The position numbers and the translations under genes are program-made. DNA of 64,000 nucleotides, taken from NCBI RefSeq assembly GCF_900129635.1, contig NZ_FSRB01000003.1:558001-622000 (forward strand). The letters run 5' to 3'. This stretch comes from Singulisphaera sp. GP187 (lineage in GTDB: Bacteria > Planctomycetota > Planctomycetia > Isosphaerales > Isosphaeraceae). This document shows, one piece after another, positions 1-8,957 of the stretch (positions are counted from its first letter, which is position 1; each line of letters begins with the position of its first letter). The notes beneath the pieces were generated by a model. It had not been told where the DNA came from. It did not search any database and saw only the letters and a list, made by a program, of their open reading frames with translations.

Positions 1-1
1 C

Positions 2-1231
2 GGCGGGCCGTCGCACGTCGACACTTTCGACCCCAAGCCGGCGCTCACCAAGCAGTCAGGCAAAGCGCTCCCTTCGCTCCTCCCCACCGAGCGGAAAACC
101 GGCGCGGCGTTCGCTTCCCCGTTCAAGTTCCGCAAATACGGCCAGAGTGGCATCGAGGTGTCGGACCTGTTCGCCCGGACCGCCGCACACATCGACGACA
201 TCTGCGTGATCCGCTCGATGCACGCCGACGTCCCGAACCACGAACCGTCCCTGATGTTGATGAACTGCGGCGATGCGCGCCAGGCGCGGCCGAGCGTCGG
301 GGCCTGGGTGCTTTACGGACTCGGGTCCGAGAATCAGAACCTGCCGGGCTACCTGGTCATGTGCCCCGGCGGCTATCCGATCGCCGAGTCGCAGAACTGG
401 CAGTCCGCCTTCCTGCCGGGGGTCTTTCAGGGGACCTACATCGACAGCCAGCACACCGACATCGAAAAGCTGATTCGCCACATCAAGAACCGCCACGTCT
501 CGCACCACGCCCAGCACGCCCAACTCGAGCTACTCCAGGAACTGAACCGCGAGCACATGGAGCGTCGCCAGCGCGAGGCCGATCTCGAGGCCCGGATCCA
601 GTCGTTCGAGCTGGCCTTCCGGATGCAGACCGAGGCGGGGGACGCGTTCGACGTCAGCCAAGAGCCCGAGTCCATACGTGCGATGTACGGCCCCGGGGTC
701 CAGGCCAGGCAGACCCTGATCGCCCGCCGACTCCTCGAGCGCGGCGTCCGCTACGTGCAACTCTGGCACGGCGAAGGTCAGCCCTGGGATAGCCACGACG
801 ACATCGCGGTCCAGCACGCCAACCTCGCCAAGCAGTGCGACCAGCCGATCGCCGCGCTCCTCCAGGACCTCAAGCAGCGCGGGATGCTCGACGACACCCT
901 CGTGATCTGGGGCGGAGAATTCGGCCGCACCCCCACCGTCGAGCTCCCGACCGCGGGCGCCAACCAAGGGAAGATGAACGGCCGCGACCACAACCACTAC
1001 GGCTTCACCATGTGGATGGCCGGCGGCGGCGTCAAAGGGGGCCACATCCACGGCGCCACCGACGAGTTCGGCTTCCAGGCGGTCGAGAACAAGGTCCACG
1101 TTCACGACCTCCACGCCACCATCCTCCGGCTCCTCGGCTTCGACCACGAAACCTTCACGTACCGCTACGCCGGCCGAGACTTCCGCCTGACCGACGTTCA
1201 CGGCAAGGTCATCAACGACATCATCGCCTGA
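2..1231 (+). CDS. DUF1501 domain protein, 5' end outside window
   Basis: The reading frame is open from base 2, so the start lies before the window; 409 residues are visible. The first visible residues (GGPSHVDTFDPKPAL) are the conserved N-terminal block of DUF1501 proteins, a sulfatase/alkaline phosphatase-like fold family very abundant in Planctomycetes and usually exported. Later blocks also fit: an arginine-rich helix followed by YVQLWHG, then VIWGGEFGRTP, and NGRDHNHYGFTMWMAGGG, which supply candidate metal-binding Asp/His residues. The C-terminal LHDL-like segment (HDLHATILRLLGFDHE) is typical. DUF1501 genes are often paired with a DUF1549/DUF1553 cytochrome gene upstream; that region is outside the window. 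Substrate unknown. Confidence 0.93.
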   Translation, partial: GGPSHVDTFDPKPALTKQSGKALPSLLPTERKTGAAFASPFKFRKYGQSGIEVSDLFARTAAHIDDICVIRSMHADVPNHEPSLMLMNCGDARQARPSVGAWVLYGLGSENQNLPGYLVMCPGGYPIAESQNWQSAFLPGVFQGTYIDSQHTDIEKLIRHIKNRHVSHHAQHAQLELLQELNREHMERRQREADLEARIQSFELAFRMQTEAGDAFDVSQEPESIRAMYGPGVQARQTLIARRLLERGVRYVQLWHGEGQPWDSHDDIAVQHANLAKQCDQPIAALLQDLKQRGMLDDTLVIWGGEFGRTPTVELPTAGANQGKMNGRDHNHYGFTMWMAGGGVKGGHIHGATDEFGFQAVENKVHVHDLHATILRLLGFDHETFTYRYAGRDFRLTDVHGKVINDIIA

Positions 1232-1458
1232 TCGCGAAACGCGAGGCCAACCACTCACTTTCAAACATTTTCAACCAAGGATACATGCACTAGCCAGACA
1301 CTTCAAAGAGGGCGACTAGGAAATTCAGCGAAGACGAGCACCATGTCGCCAGTCTTCACTGATCACCCAGATCACGATTTTTTGGCTTTTTGAATGTCTG
1401 GCCACCGACTACTTCAAGTCCGGGACAAGTTCGTATCAGTGAGGAGGGAAGCCATTCC

Positions 1459-1977
1459 ATGGAATTGACACTTGAACTCCCATCGTCTCTCGACGCGGAA
1501 CTCGACGAGGACGCGAAACGAGAAGGGCTGTCGCCAGCGGAACAAGCAACACTCTTTCTGCACCTCGCAAACGCTCTGAGCTCGAGCGAGAAAACACCGA
1601 CACCGTTCAAGGCAGCGGTGAAAGGATTTCTCGCCTCGCGTTCACTCGACCCCAGCCTCGTGGCATCCACCTTCGAGGAACTTGTTCGAGTCTGCGCCGC
1701 ATACCACGATCTGGGAAAAACTTCTCAGGCGTTCCAGAAGGGGGTTGGGCAAGAAACAGCCATGGTCACCGCTCCCACCGATGAGTTACTTGTCACGCAA
1801 GTCCTCATGAACTGGCGGAATCCATTCGTCCATGCCCCACTTCGCGAGATGGTCCAACGATCGGGCCGAACGAACCGAAGCTGTTTAGGAAAGTATTCTT
1901 ACCTGCCTGGAAGTGATGAGGACTTCGCACGCGAGAAAATCCACGAGATTGCCCATGAGGAGCGGCCGAGGGGATGA
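1459..1977 (+). CDS. VapB-like antitoxin candidate with odd central part
   Basis: 172 residues from the ATG at 1459, chosen because GAGGAGG lies at 1441-1447. The N-terminus (MELTLELPSSLDAELDEDAK, then REGLSPAEQA) looks like a ribbon-helix-helix type antitoxin, and the C-terminus (LGKYSYLPGSDEDFAREK, then a charged tail) resembles the toxin-binding tail of VapB-like proteins. The stop overlaps the start of the PIN toxin gene by ATGA, the usual antitoxin-toxin coupling. The middle is unexpected: AAYHDLGKTSQAFQKG resembles the HD motif of Cas3 nucleases and MVQRSGRTNR resembles helicase motif VI. These may be chance or fused debris. As the partner toxin is broken, the gene may be a relic. Confidence 0.6.
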   Translation: MELTLELPSSLDAELDEDAKREGLSPAEQATLFLHLANALSSSEKTPTPFKAAVKGFLASRSLDPSLVASTFEELVRVCAAYHDLGKTSQAFQKGVGQETAMVTAPTDELLVTQVLMNWRNPFVHAPLREMVQRSGRTNRSCLGKYSYLPGSDEDFAREKIHEIAHEERPRG

Positions 1978-2212
1978 ACTCAATTCTGGACGCTTGTGCG
2001 ATGATTGCCTACCTTCAGGGTCATCCCGGTGGAACGGTTGTCGAGGCGATCCTCACAGACGCCGTGGCAACGGCTTATGCTCATTCAATCAACCTCTGCG
2101 AGGTCTACTACCACTTTCTCAGGCTCTCCGACGAAGGCACAGCGAGTCAGGCTGTTGACGATCTCCTCGAGTCTGGCGTGATCGAACGACAAGATATGAG
2201 TCGAGCATTCTA

Positions 2213-3629
2213 GACCGACTTTTCGTTTTTGAAGGCTAATGAAGAGGCCAACATCCCGGGGCCTCCCATCTTCTCTGTTTTTACGCCGCTGACTTCATCA
2301 GCGGACGACCCGTGTAGGTCCAGCGAAACGGCTTCGCGAATACCTTGTTGAAATAGGTAAGGAAGTTCAACAGCTTTGATTGCAGATCATTCACCGACGT
2401 GAACGAACCGCGACGAATCACCTTTCGCATGATCACTCCGAAGATCACCTCGATCTGGTTCAGCCACGAGCTGTGCTTCGGAAGATATACAAATCGAATC
2501 CGATGACTTGTGTCCGACAAGAACGCTTGCCGGCTCGCCACCGACTTCAGCACCCCACGTTTACCTTTTTTGCCCAATTCCAGGGGGATTTCACACGCCA
2601 CGGCAATCTGATTCACCAGGCTTTCCGTGCAATGAATGTTCAAGTTGTCCGCTATAAATACCCACGATCCCTCCGGGTCCAGAGTCAACGTCTGCTCGAT
2701 GTGACGGACGAAGTCCGCCTCGGTTCGCGTCGGGCCAATCGTTTGAGTGAGCATCTTTCCGGTCGTTACTTCGAAGTTGCCGATCAGGCATAACGTCCCG
2801 TGTCGGATATACTCAAACTCGATCCGTTCGCACTTCTCTGCGATCATCCCCTTGGTGGGAGCGATCCGCTCCAGCGCCTGGAGACCGGTCATCTCATCAA
2901 TGCAAACGGTGTGGGTCGCATCGTTCCGCTCCCGCTCCGACGCCATGAGGTACGTGTCACAGACCGTCTTGACTTGCTCCTCAAAACGTTGAGGATCCTT
3001 CTCCGTGGTGTTGAGCCAATACCGGCTCTTGTGGGGCTGCAAGGCGGCCTCATCCAGGTAACGGCTCACCTGGGACGATGAGATCGATACCACAATGCCG
3101 CGTTTGACGACCTCATCGGCCAGTTCCCGAGCGGTCCAGTGGGTGATCGGTCGGCCCGACTTCTCAGGCGGCTCACAAGCGATCGCCAAGATCTGGGTGA
3201 CCTGCTCTGGGGTGAACTTGCTGGGGGCGCCGGGGCGTGGTTCGTCGGTGAGGACGGCTTCAATCGCATGGCGCAGTTTGGCGCGAGTCTCGCAGCATTC
3301 GATGTTGATCAGTTTCTCCCAAGCGTTGGCCCAGCGTCGTCGCCAGCGTCCGACCTGGCGGTGGACCAGACCGACCGCCTCGGCGATCTCTTGATTGCGA
3401 AGGCCGTCGAAGCCCATCAGGATGATCGAGGCGCGTTGCCGGAGTCGCGAGGGTGCCGTGGTGGCACGGGACAAAGTCCGAAGGATTTCCTGCTGGCACT
3501 CGGTAATGGTGATCTTGGCCGCCTGGCCCGGCATGACGTGTGAACTCCTGGTGGCTGGTAAGTTAGTCCATCCAGGTAATTTTGGGGTGTTCGTCAACCC
3601 CTTGGGCTATCGAATACGAAAAGTCGGTC
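2213..3629 (-). mobile_element. Complete IS630-family insertion sequence
   Basis: The 1417-bp element is bounded by perfect 14-bp terminal inverted repeats, GACCGACTTTTCGT at 2213-2226 and its complement at 3616-3629. It is flanked by TA at 2211-2212 and 3630-3631, and the pre-insertion site reads CTAG, the preferred target of IS630. A single intact transposase gene fills it. The intact ends and gene suggest a recent, possibly active copy. A related end sequence without a transposase lies near 39412-39480. Confidence 0.93.
2281..3534 (-). CDS. IS630-family transposase
   Basis: 417 residues from the ATG at 3534, which has AGGAG nine to ten bases upstream; an in-frame extension to 3597 lacks such a site. 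An N-terminal helix-turn-helix region (QEIAEAVGLVHRQVGRWRRR, near residues 48-67) is followed by a DDE/RNase H-like catalytic domain with D213 in CIDEMTG, D296 in FIADNLNIH and E362 in SSWLNQIE. This is the Asp-Asp-Glu set and the spacing of IS630/Tc1-mariner enzymes. No internal stops or shifts are seen. It catalyses cut-and-paste movement into TA dinucleotides, and here the gene lies antisense to the toxin gene it interrupts. Confidence 0.94.
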   Translation of the reverse strand: MPGQAAKITITECQQEILRTLSRATTAPSRLRQRASIILMGFDGLRNQEIAEAVGLVHRQVGRWRRRWANAWEKLINIECCETRAKLRHAIEAVLTDEPRPGAPSKFTPEQVTQILAIACEPPEKSGRPITHWTARELADEVVKRGIVVSISSSQVSRYLDEAALQPHKSRYWLNTTEKDPQRFEEQVKTVCDTYLMASERERNDATHTVCIDEMTGLQALERIAPTKGMIAEKCERIEFEYIRHGTLCLIGNFEVTTGKMLTQTIGPTRTEADFVRHIEQTLTLDPEGSWVFIADNLNIHCTESLVNQIAVACEIPLELGKKGKRGVLKSVASRQAFLSDTSHRIRFVYLPKHSSWLNQIEVIFGVIMRKVIRRGSFTSVNDLQSKLLNFLTYFNKVFAKPFRWTYTGRPLMKSAA

Positions 3630-4002
3630 TAGGAACGCGTTGGAAACCACAAGAAGCGGGGAATGATCTCGCTCGCGGATTGTTTCTGCCTCGCCTTGGC
3701 GCAAGAACTCTCAGGCCAGTTGGTCACCTCCGATCACGGCGAATTTGATCCGCTTGTGGGATTGGGAATTTGCTATATCTTATTTATTCGATAACGCGAT
3801 CCCTTGAGAACGGTTTGCGTTCGGCTGACCGCGAAACAAGAGGACTGGCACACGGCCGCCGAGCCTGGCAAGTTGTCGGTTTCGAAAATCCTGCACCTGA
3901 ATTGGCGTCGAGGTGCGGAAACGAGGTCGCACCAAGTTTTGACGTCCACAATTCCAACTCCAAAACCCGCTACGTCCCCGTTTCCTCATCGCCGCGGACA
4001 GC

Positions 4003-4362
4003 TCGACTCGACTATTCGCTACGACTCAACGCCTTCTGAAACGCCGCGAAGGTCACCTGGGCGGGTGATGTGTCCAGGACCGAGAAGACGACGCGATCGA
4101 ATCGGCCCGACCAGTTCCCGTGTCTGAGGTGAGCGGCGAACGACTCGGCCACAACGCCGGGATCGTTGCGGAAGACGCCGCACCCCCAAGCCCCCAGCAC
4201 CAGTTGCCTGTAACCCTGAGACGCCGCCAGGGCCAGTATATACTCCGACCGTCTGCGGAACACGCCCGGTATGGACGGCAAGTCAGTGGGCCGGTTGTCG
4301 GCGGCGGCCCCGACGTTGGGGGCCGCACTCGTGATGAAGGCCGCCATCTGCGGCTCGTCGAA
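4003..4362 (-). pseudogene. 3' fragment duplicate of PARG-like macrodomain gene
   Basis: About 360 bp here closely match the 3' end of the PARG-like gene at 9175-10017. The translated piece from MAAFITSAAPNVGAAADN to FDRVVFSVLDTSP differs at only a few residues until the C-terminal tail. Homology starts abruptly at the sequence CGGCTCGTCGA (about 4352-4362) and runs past the stop. The part containing the catalytic GGG and QEE motif is absent, so the fragment cannot be an active glycohydrolase. It appears to be a segmental duplication lying about 5 kb from its source, next to the IS630-disrupted toxin locus. Confidence 0.85.
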
Positions 4363-4447
4363 CCAACGCCGTAGAGAGCAATGCCCAAATCCTTGACATT
4401 CTCCCCAGCCACATTACGGCGGAAATTCCAGCGGAACGAGACGGTCG

Positions 4448-4476
4448 AGGGCGGCGCACCGGCATGGCGCCGCCCT
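4448..4476 (-). terminator. Hairpin after lipoprotein gene
   Basis: A perfect 10-bp GC-rich stem (AGGGCGGCGC with its complement, loop of 9 bases) begins a few bases after the stop codon of the leftward lipoprotein gene. There is no T-tract, so it is either a factor-assisted terminator or an mRNA 3'-end stabiliser. Confidence 0.45.
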
Positions 4477-4481
4477 TGACC

Positions 4482-4904
4482 TCAATCGAGCTTGATCTCG
4501 ATGTCCTGCTTACCACCGGAGGGGATCTCGAGGACGAGACCCGAGGAGGTGGGGTTGGCGTACTTCTCGTGGATGATCAGAACTTGTTGGGGCTCGTTCT
4601 CGCCCTTCACTTTCACTTCTTTGTAGGCGGTGACCGTCACCGTATGCTTGCCGGGGATGGCGCCGTCGTTGTCCGTATAGGTTGTGAGGACAAATTTCCC
4701 GTCCTTGATTGCACCGCTGGCGCTTCGGCCTTTCTCGGGGATCAGCTGGAGGTTCCCCGACTCCAGGGGCTTGCCCTTGTAGGTTATGGTGCCGGCGGCC
4801 GGCACGGCGGCGACGAGGTCGGAGTCGCGTGAGCAACCGGCCAAGGCCAGGGCCAGAGTGAGGGCCAGGCTGGCGACCGGGCACGAGACGCGTCGGAATA
4901 TCAT
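4482..4904 (-). CDS. Small lipoprotein, transthyretin-like fold
   Basis: 140 residues with a signal peptide (VASLALTLALALAGC) whose lipobox LALAGC places the lipidated Cys near residue 24. The rest is predicted beta-rich: GTITYKGKPLESGNLQLIPE, SASGAIKDGKFVLTTY, PGKHTVTVTAYKE, a pattern found in many planctomycete carboxypeptidase-regulatory-like lipoproteins. It lies 32 bp downstream of the DUF1559 gene on the same strand, a very common planctomycete pairing, so the two probably form an operon and act at the cell surface. The exact role is unknown. Confidence 0.88.
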   Translation of the reverse strand: MIFRRVSCPVASLALTLALALAGCSRDSDLVAAVPAAGTITYKGKPLESGNLQLIPEKGRSASGAIKDGKFVLTTYTDNDGAIPGKHTVTVTAYKEVKVKGENEPQQVLIIHEKYANPTSSGLVLEIPSGGKQDIEIKLD

Positions 4905-4936
4905 GAAGCAGATCTCCAGGTCCGGATTTCACCGGT

Positions 4937-5932
4937 TCAATACTGGTCAGAGCTAATCACTTCGCCCTGGTCGCGGGTGCTCAAGGCCCGGTAGACATTC
5001 AGGTTGACCGAATCTTTCAGGAAGTGGACCGAACCATCGGCGAATGCGAAGTTCGCACCACCGGAATGGAAGCTCCCAAATGCACCATTATTGGAACCCG
5101 CGGCGGAGCCGAAGCAAGGCTTGGTGTTGGGCGGATTCACCGAGGTCCGGAAGCTCGAGCTAATTCGGATGCAAATACTCCAGGCATTGAAGACGTTCGT
5201 GGTGAGCAAGTTGGAACCGGCGGCCGTGGTTCCCGCAGGGCAGACGGTCTGGCCCTTGAACTTCCCGTCGTTGGCGACCGTCTCGCCCACAGACAGGGTG
5301 TTGCTCGTTCCGTCGGTGATGTCGCGGATCTTCACCGGGAAGGTATAGAAGGCAAAGCCGTTGTTGGCGGTCTTGATCCCCCCCGCGTTGGGCGGGCCGA
5401 TGCTGCCGGCATTGAAGGCGTACGAGCCGGTTGCCAACGTGTTGGCAGGGAACGCGTTGGTCGCGGTGTTGATGACCGAAGCGGCGACGTCTGACGGGCA
5501 CATAAAACTTGTGATGGTCGAACTCGAGACCGTGCTGTTCATCAAGACGGTATACGGGCCGATGGGTGGGGTGCCCGGAAGCGGCTGGCTAGCGTTGTAG
5601 GTCGCGCCCGTCTGCGGGTCGAACATGACCTGGAAGTTCCACGCGTTGTACATGGGGCTCTGCTCCATGTATGGCAGGATCGAGACGAAACCGCTTCGAT
5701 AATCGAGGTCGGCCGTCGCGGTGACGTGCCCAGGCTTGGCGGCCGTAAACGCGCCGATCACATCGTGGTAGTTCTGGAGTGCGATGCCGAGCTGTTTCAG
5801 GTTGTTGACGCACTGGCTCCGTCGGGCGGCCTCGCGCGCCGCCTGAACTGCGGGGAGCAGCAGGGCGATCAGGACGGCGATGATCGCAATCACCACCAGC
5901 AGTTCGATCAGCGTGAACGCTCGACGTTTCAT
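4937..5932 (-). CDS. DUF1559 prepilin-like surface protein
   Basis: 331 residues from the ATG at 5932 (GGAGAG nearby). It starts MKRRAFTLIELLVVIAIIA, a type IV prepilin/pseudopilin N-terminal methylation motif with the conserved Glu five residues after the cleavage site, followed by LLLPAVQAAREAARRSQC and NNLKQLGIALQNYHD, the DUF1559 signature. Near the C-terminus GGANFAFADGSVHFLKDSVN is the H-x9-DG element of this family. These proteins are greatly expanded in Planctomycetes and are thought to be pseudopilin-like surface components. It probably forms an operon with the lipoprotein gene downstream. Confidence 0.95.
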   Translation of the reverse strand: MKRRAFTLIELLVVIAIIAVLIALLLPAVQAAREAARRSQCVNNLKQLGIALQNYHDVIGAFTAAKPGHVTATADLDYRSGFVSILPYMEQSPMYNAWNFQVMFDPQTGATYNASQPLPGTPPIGPYTVLMNSTVSSSTITSFMCPSDVAASVINTATNAFPANTLATGSYAFNAGSIGPPNAGGIKTANNGFAFYTFPVKIRDITDGTSNTLSVGETVANDGKFKGQTVCPAGTTAAGSNLLTTNVFNAWSICIRISSSFRTSVNPPNTKPCFGSAAGSNNGAFGSFHSGGANFAFADGSVHFLKDSVNLNVYRALSTRDQGEVISSDQY

Positions 5933-6175
5933 GGAAAGTCTCTCCAGGAAGGAACGTAGGGAAAATGAAATGATGGAGGTTCGACCAATCATGCCCCATC
6001 GACGTGCCTAGATTTTGCACCGATGTCGATTGCGCAGAGCGATACGACGAGATCCGCGTGGTTAAGTCGCGCACCTTGTCCTCTGCAATGTCGATGGGAC
6101 GTGGGTATCGGACGCGATTTTCTTCTCAACGCATCCACGTGTCAAGGAGTGGATTCTATATTCTCGACCGACGTT

Positions 6176-8119
6176 TCAACGGAGGGCAGCCTGGGCAAGC
6201 TGAAGACGCGGCAAAAGCTTAGCCGGAATTCGGATATTTGGGTAAGGTAGGAAGTGTTGGTCCCCCCTGAGGAGGGCGAGGAGGATCGCTGCGGAGGGGT
6301 CACCCGCCGGGCCCCGGGCCGCCCGGCCAAGATCGAGCGCCGCTTGCCGACGCGCCATGGGATCACCCAACTCGCTCAGCCTCAATGCACCGAGCTCACG
6401 GAGGGCGCGACGGTCGTCAGGGTTCTCGGCCAGGGCCGCTTCGAGGAGTCGGCGGGCTTCGACCCGGCCATCGGGGACCTGGCGCAGCCAGCGGGCCAGG
6501 CGAGCGTGGGGGATGTTAATCCGGCCGCTGCCCAGCGTGAGCCGGGACCGGACCAAGGTATTCAGCCGATCGTGGAGCGGGCCGGAGGCGGTGATCTCCG
6601 CGACCCGGCCCGCCGCGCCTGGGCTGAGGGCCCGGGCGTCGTCCAGCGCGTCGATCGCGGGTTCCAGATGCGATTCGCCCAACTCGGCCACGGCCAGCGC
6701 GATCTCGGCGTGTCCCCAGCGGTCGGGAACCGGGTCATCCAAGGGACGCCAGGCCAGGGCGGCCACGGGAACCGCGACCAGCCATACTCGCCAGGCCAGC
6801 GACTTCCCGCAGCGTCCCCGAGCCAGCCGAGCTAAGTCCACTGCGCCGGCCGCTCCCAGGAGTGCTAGGCCGGGGACCCAGGGGATCCGGTAGCGTCCGA
6901 CCACGAAGAAGGCCGCCGTCGAAACGAGCCCGGCCACGGTCGTCATCGCCAGGAGCCGCCAGAACGCCGAGCGGTCAGCCCTGACTAACCCGAGCGCGGC
7001 CCAAGGGGCTAGCCAGCCGAACCCTAGGATCCCCCAGGCCAGCCGGGGGGCCGCGACGAGCTGGACGAACTCCCGGTCTTGGTTGTCCGGAACCTCAAAG
7101 TGGCTCAGGAGGAGCCCGAACTTCTTCGCCAGCAGCCGGAGCGAGGCGACGGGGGCTTCCCGCCATCGCGCCAGCCCCCGGCCGAACCAGAACCGAGACA
7201 CTTGGCCGGGCGTCAGCGACCGGCCCGAGCGGAGCGACGCCTCGGCTGCGAAGTCATCGGCCTCGTGCAATGGGTTCGCCTCGACGAAGTCAGGCGCCCA
7301 ATAAGTCCCCGTCGCTCCCGGCCCGTTGCCGATGTAGAAATTGGCCCCCGACTGCCAAGTCGTCACCAGCAGCTCCGGCGGGCGGCGGACCGACGCATTG
7401 ATCGCCACCGGCGGCACCAGCGCCAGGGCGAAGCCGAGCGCAAAACCGAGCGCTAGGACCACCCCGCGCCGGGGGCGCTCACCGAGCCCAGCCGCCCAGG
7501 CCGCTCCGAGCGGGCCGACCACCATCGCGTTGGCGCGGAGCAGGCTGATCAAGCCCCAGACCCAGCCGCCCACCGCCATCCCGAGGACCTGGACCCGCCC
7601 CAGAGCCCCCGCCGTGTAGGCGGCGATGGCCAGCGCCAGGGCGGCCAACAGAGCGGCCAGGCCCTCCTTCTCCAACAGGCCATCGGTGAAGATCAAGGGT
7701 CCGTAGGCCGCCACGACCAACCCCGCCACGACCCCCTCGGTCCGACCCAACCCCCGCCGACCGGCCAGGAACACCACCACCGGAGTCAGCGACCCCAGGC
7801 AGCCCAGCGCGATCCGGAGCTGGGCGATCCCTGGCCCGACGAGCTTCATCAGTACGGCCAAGGCGTAAGGGAAGAGCGGGTCCTGGTAGAACGGCCGGTC
7901 GGGAAGCCAACGTCCCTCGAAGATCTCTACAGCCCGGGTCCAATAGGCTCCCTCATCGACCCAGGGGATCCGGCCGATCGGGTGTCCGGTGTATTGCCAG
8001 ACGTAGGCGATGCGGAGCCCCAGGCCCGCCACAGCAATGGCGACGAGCCAGCAGGTATCGCGGCGGGTCCATGAAGAAGTCGGGGCGCCGTCACCGAGGG
8101 GCCGTCTCGTCGCAGTCAT
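6176..8119 (-). CDS. GT39/PMT-like membrane glycosyltransferase with TPR-like tail
   Basis: 647 residues. A first membrane segment (CWLVAIAVAGLGLRIAYVW) is followed by IPWVDEGAYW, matching the acidic loop motif of GT-C glycosyltransferases (GT39, ArnT/PMT type), which use polyprenyl-phosphate sugars. About nine to eleven hydrophobic segments follow up to about residue 460. The C-terminal 200 residues are soluble and alanine/leucine-rich with TPR-like helices (AIDALDDARALSPG, ARRLLEAALAENPDDRRALR). The start is the ATG at 8119 (a GTG codon lies directly before it). It stands alone between intergenic regions. The sugar and acceptor cannot be deduced. Confidence 0.8.
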   Translation of the reverse strand: MTATRRPLGDGAPTSSWTRRDTCWLVAIAVAGLGLRIAYVWQYTGHPIGRIPWVDEGAYWTRAVEIFEGRWLPDRPFYQDPLFPYALAVLMKLVGPGIAQLRIALGCLGSLTPVVVFLAGRRGLGRTEGVVAGLVVAAYGPLIFTDGLLEKEGLAALLAALALAIAAYTAGALGRVQVLGMAVGGWVWGLISLLRANAMVVGPLGAAWAAGLGERPRRGVVLALGFALGFALALVPPVAINASVRRPPELLVTTWQSGANFYIGNGPGATGTYWAPDFVEANPLHEADDFAAEASLRSGRSLTPGQVSRFWFGRGLARWREAPVASLRLLAKKFGLLLSHFEVPDNQDREFVQLVAAPRLAWGILGFGWLAPWAALGLVRADRSAFWRLLAMTTVAGLVSTAAFFVVGRYRIPWVPGLALLGAAGAVDLARLARGRCGKSLAWRVWLVAVPVAALAWRPLDDPVPDRWGHAEIALAVAELGESHLEPAIDALDDARALSPGAAGRVAEITASGPLHDRLNTLVRSRLTLGSGRINIPHARLARWLRQVPDGRVEARRLLEAALAENPDDRRALRELGALRLSELGDPMARRQAALDLGRAARGPAGDPSAAILLALLRGDQHFLPYPNIRIPAKLLPRLQLAQAALR

Positions 8120-8584
8120 CACTCACCCCGTCGCCTTGCTCGACGGCGGTCGATCCCCAAGGTCACCCACGGGCGGCCTGTCCGACCCGAGGCTCGGATC
8201 CTCCCCGTTCCACTACCGTCCTGCCCACCTTAATGGCGACAACCCCGGGGCCGCAAGGGCGTTGCGAGGATCCCTACACCCTGACCCGTGGCTTGCGAGC
8301 CGGCCGGGATGCGTTACACCGTCGACCGAAACATGCTCACACCGCTGATCGAGCAACCTATGTCGGGGGAAGTGGCCAGCTATTTCAGCAGCAAGGGCCG
8401 AGGAGATCCAGCTGATGATAAGTGCCTCGCTGCTGACCTCGCGCCTCGACATCGAGCGAACGAGAGCGCCAAGCCCTTGCTCATGGGACTTGTGCAGCGG
8501 CAAGCCTAGCTTCCCTACGCGTCCCCAACCTCCCCACTGAAGTGCCTGGCCCCTTTGGGTCCATCCTGCAAAAGCTTGAACCGC
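8120..8584. other. Intergenic region, no gene seen
   Basis: No frame here has convincing coding character; the longest (8288-8509, +) matches nothing I recognise. The right end carries CCCCACTGAAGTGCCTGGC (8532-8550), which recurs as a direct repeat at 9111-9129. Confidence 0.5.
8532..8550 (+). repeat. 19-bp direct repeat, copy 1
   Basis: CCCCACTGAAGTGCCTGGC occurs here and again at 9111-9129. The two copies bracket the small membrane-protein gene and the remnant of its paralogue. Confidence 0.8.
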
Positions 8585-8914
8585 TCACTTCGGCTCCGGC
8601 GGATCGGGCGAGACGGGAAGCCAGGGGTAGCGGGCAGCGTGGAGATACTTTTGTGCCAAGGTCGCCTCGTGCTCGGCGAGTCTTCGCATTTCCGCAATCC
8701 GGGCCGTCGATGCGGCAACGGAACTCCTGAACTCTCGACCTTCAGAGACCGCGTACCGCAATTCCTGCTCACGCCAGTTGTGCTTCAGAGCGAGTCGGAA
8801 ATACGACGGCCGACGTTGCCAGAGGCGGTTCACCCCAACGCCGGTCGCGAGAACAAGTCCGACGACCGCCACCAGAACCATCAACCGTGTAGTCGTGAAC
8901 CTGGGGAGTCGCAT
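8585..8914 (-). CDS. Small membrane-anchored protein of unknown function
   Basis: 109 residues. The N-terminus MRLPRFTTTRLMVLVAVVGL, followed by VLATGVG, is one transmembrane helix with a positively charged start, a layout seen in many short planctomycete proteins. The rest (residues 35-95) is a charged, probably helical region (EGREFRSSVAASTARIAEMR, RLAEHEATLAQKY), and the end is proline-rich (ARYPWLPVSPDPPEPK). A shorter version of this tail survives as a remnant just upstream at 8958-9030, so the locus seems to have been duplicated. No function can be assigned. Confidence 0.65.
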   Translation of the reverse strand: MRLPRFTTTRLMVLVAVVGLVLATGVGVNRLWQRRPSYFRLALKHNWREQELRYAVSEGREFRSSVAASTARIAEMRRLAEHEATLAQKYLHAARYPWLPVSPDPPEPK

Positions 8915-8957
8915 GGTGGCCTATCCGGTGAGCCTGAGGGATTGGCGGAACATCCAC

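Larger units (their letters stand above)
1974..3794 (+). pseudogene. VapC-like PIN-domain toxin, split by IS630 element
   Basis: The 5' part (1974-2213) encodes 79 residues of a PIN domain starting MNSILDACAMIAYLQG, with the first catalytic Asp in LDA and the acidic residue in NLCEVYYH. The 3' part (3632-3794) encodes ERVGNHKKRG, then MISLADCFCLALAQELSG and QLVTSDHGEFDPL, the second half of the same domain with its conserved Asp residues. A complete IS630-type element sits between them. When the element and one TA copy are removed, the two halves join in the same frame but with a TAG codon exactly at the target, probably replacing a Trp. PIN toxins of this class are Mg-dependent RNases. No full product can be made now. 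Confidence 0.85.

Noticed and set aside
1680..1890. Considered calling a cas3 pseudogene from HDLGK and QRSGRTNR
   Set aside because: Only two short motifs match and no repeat array or other cas gene is present; kept as a low-interest finding instead.
8288..8509. Possible small rightward gene
   Set aside because: No ribosome binding site or recognisable feature; no support beyond being open.
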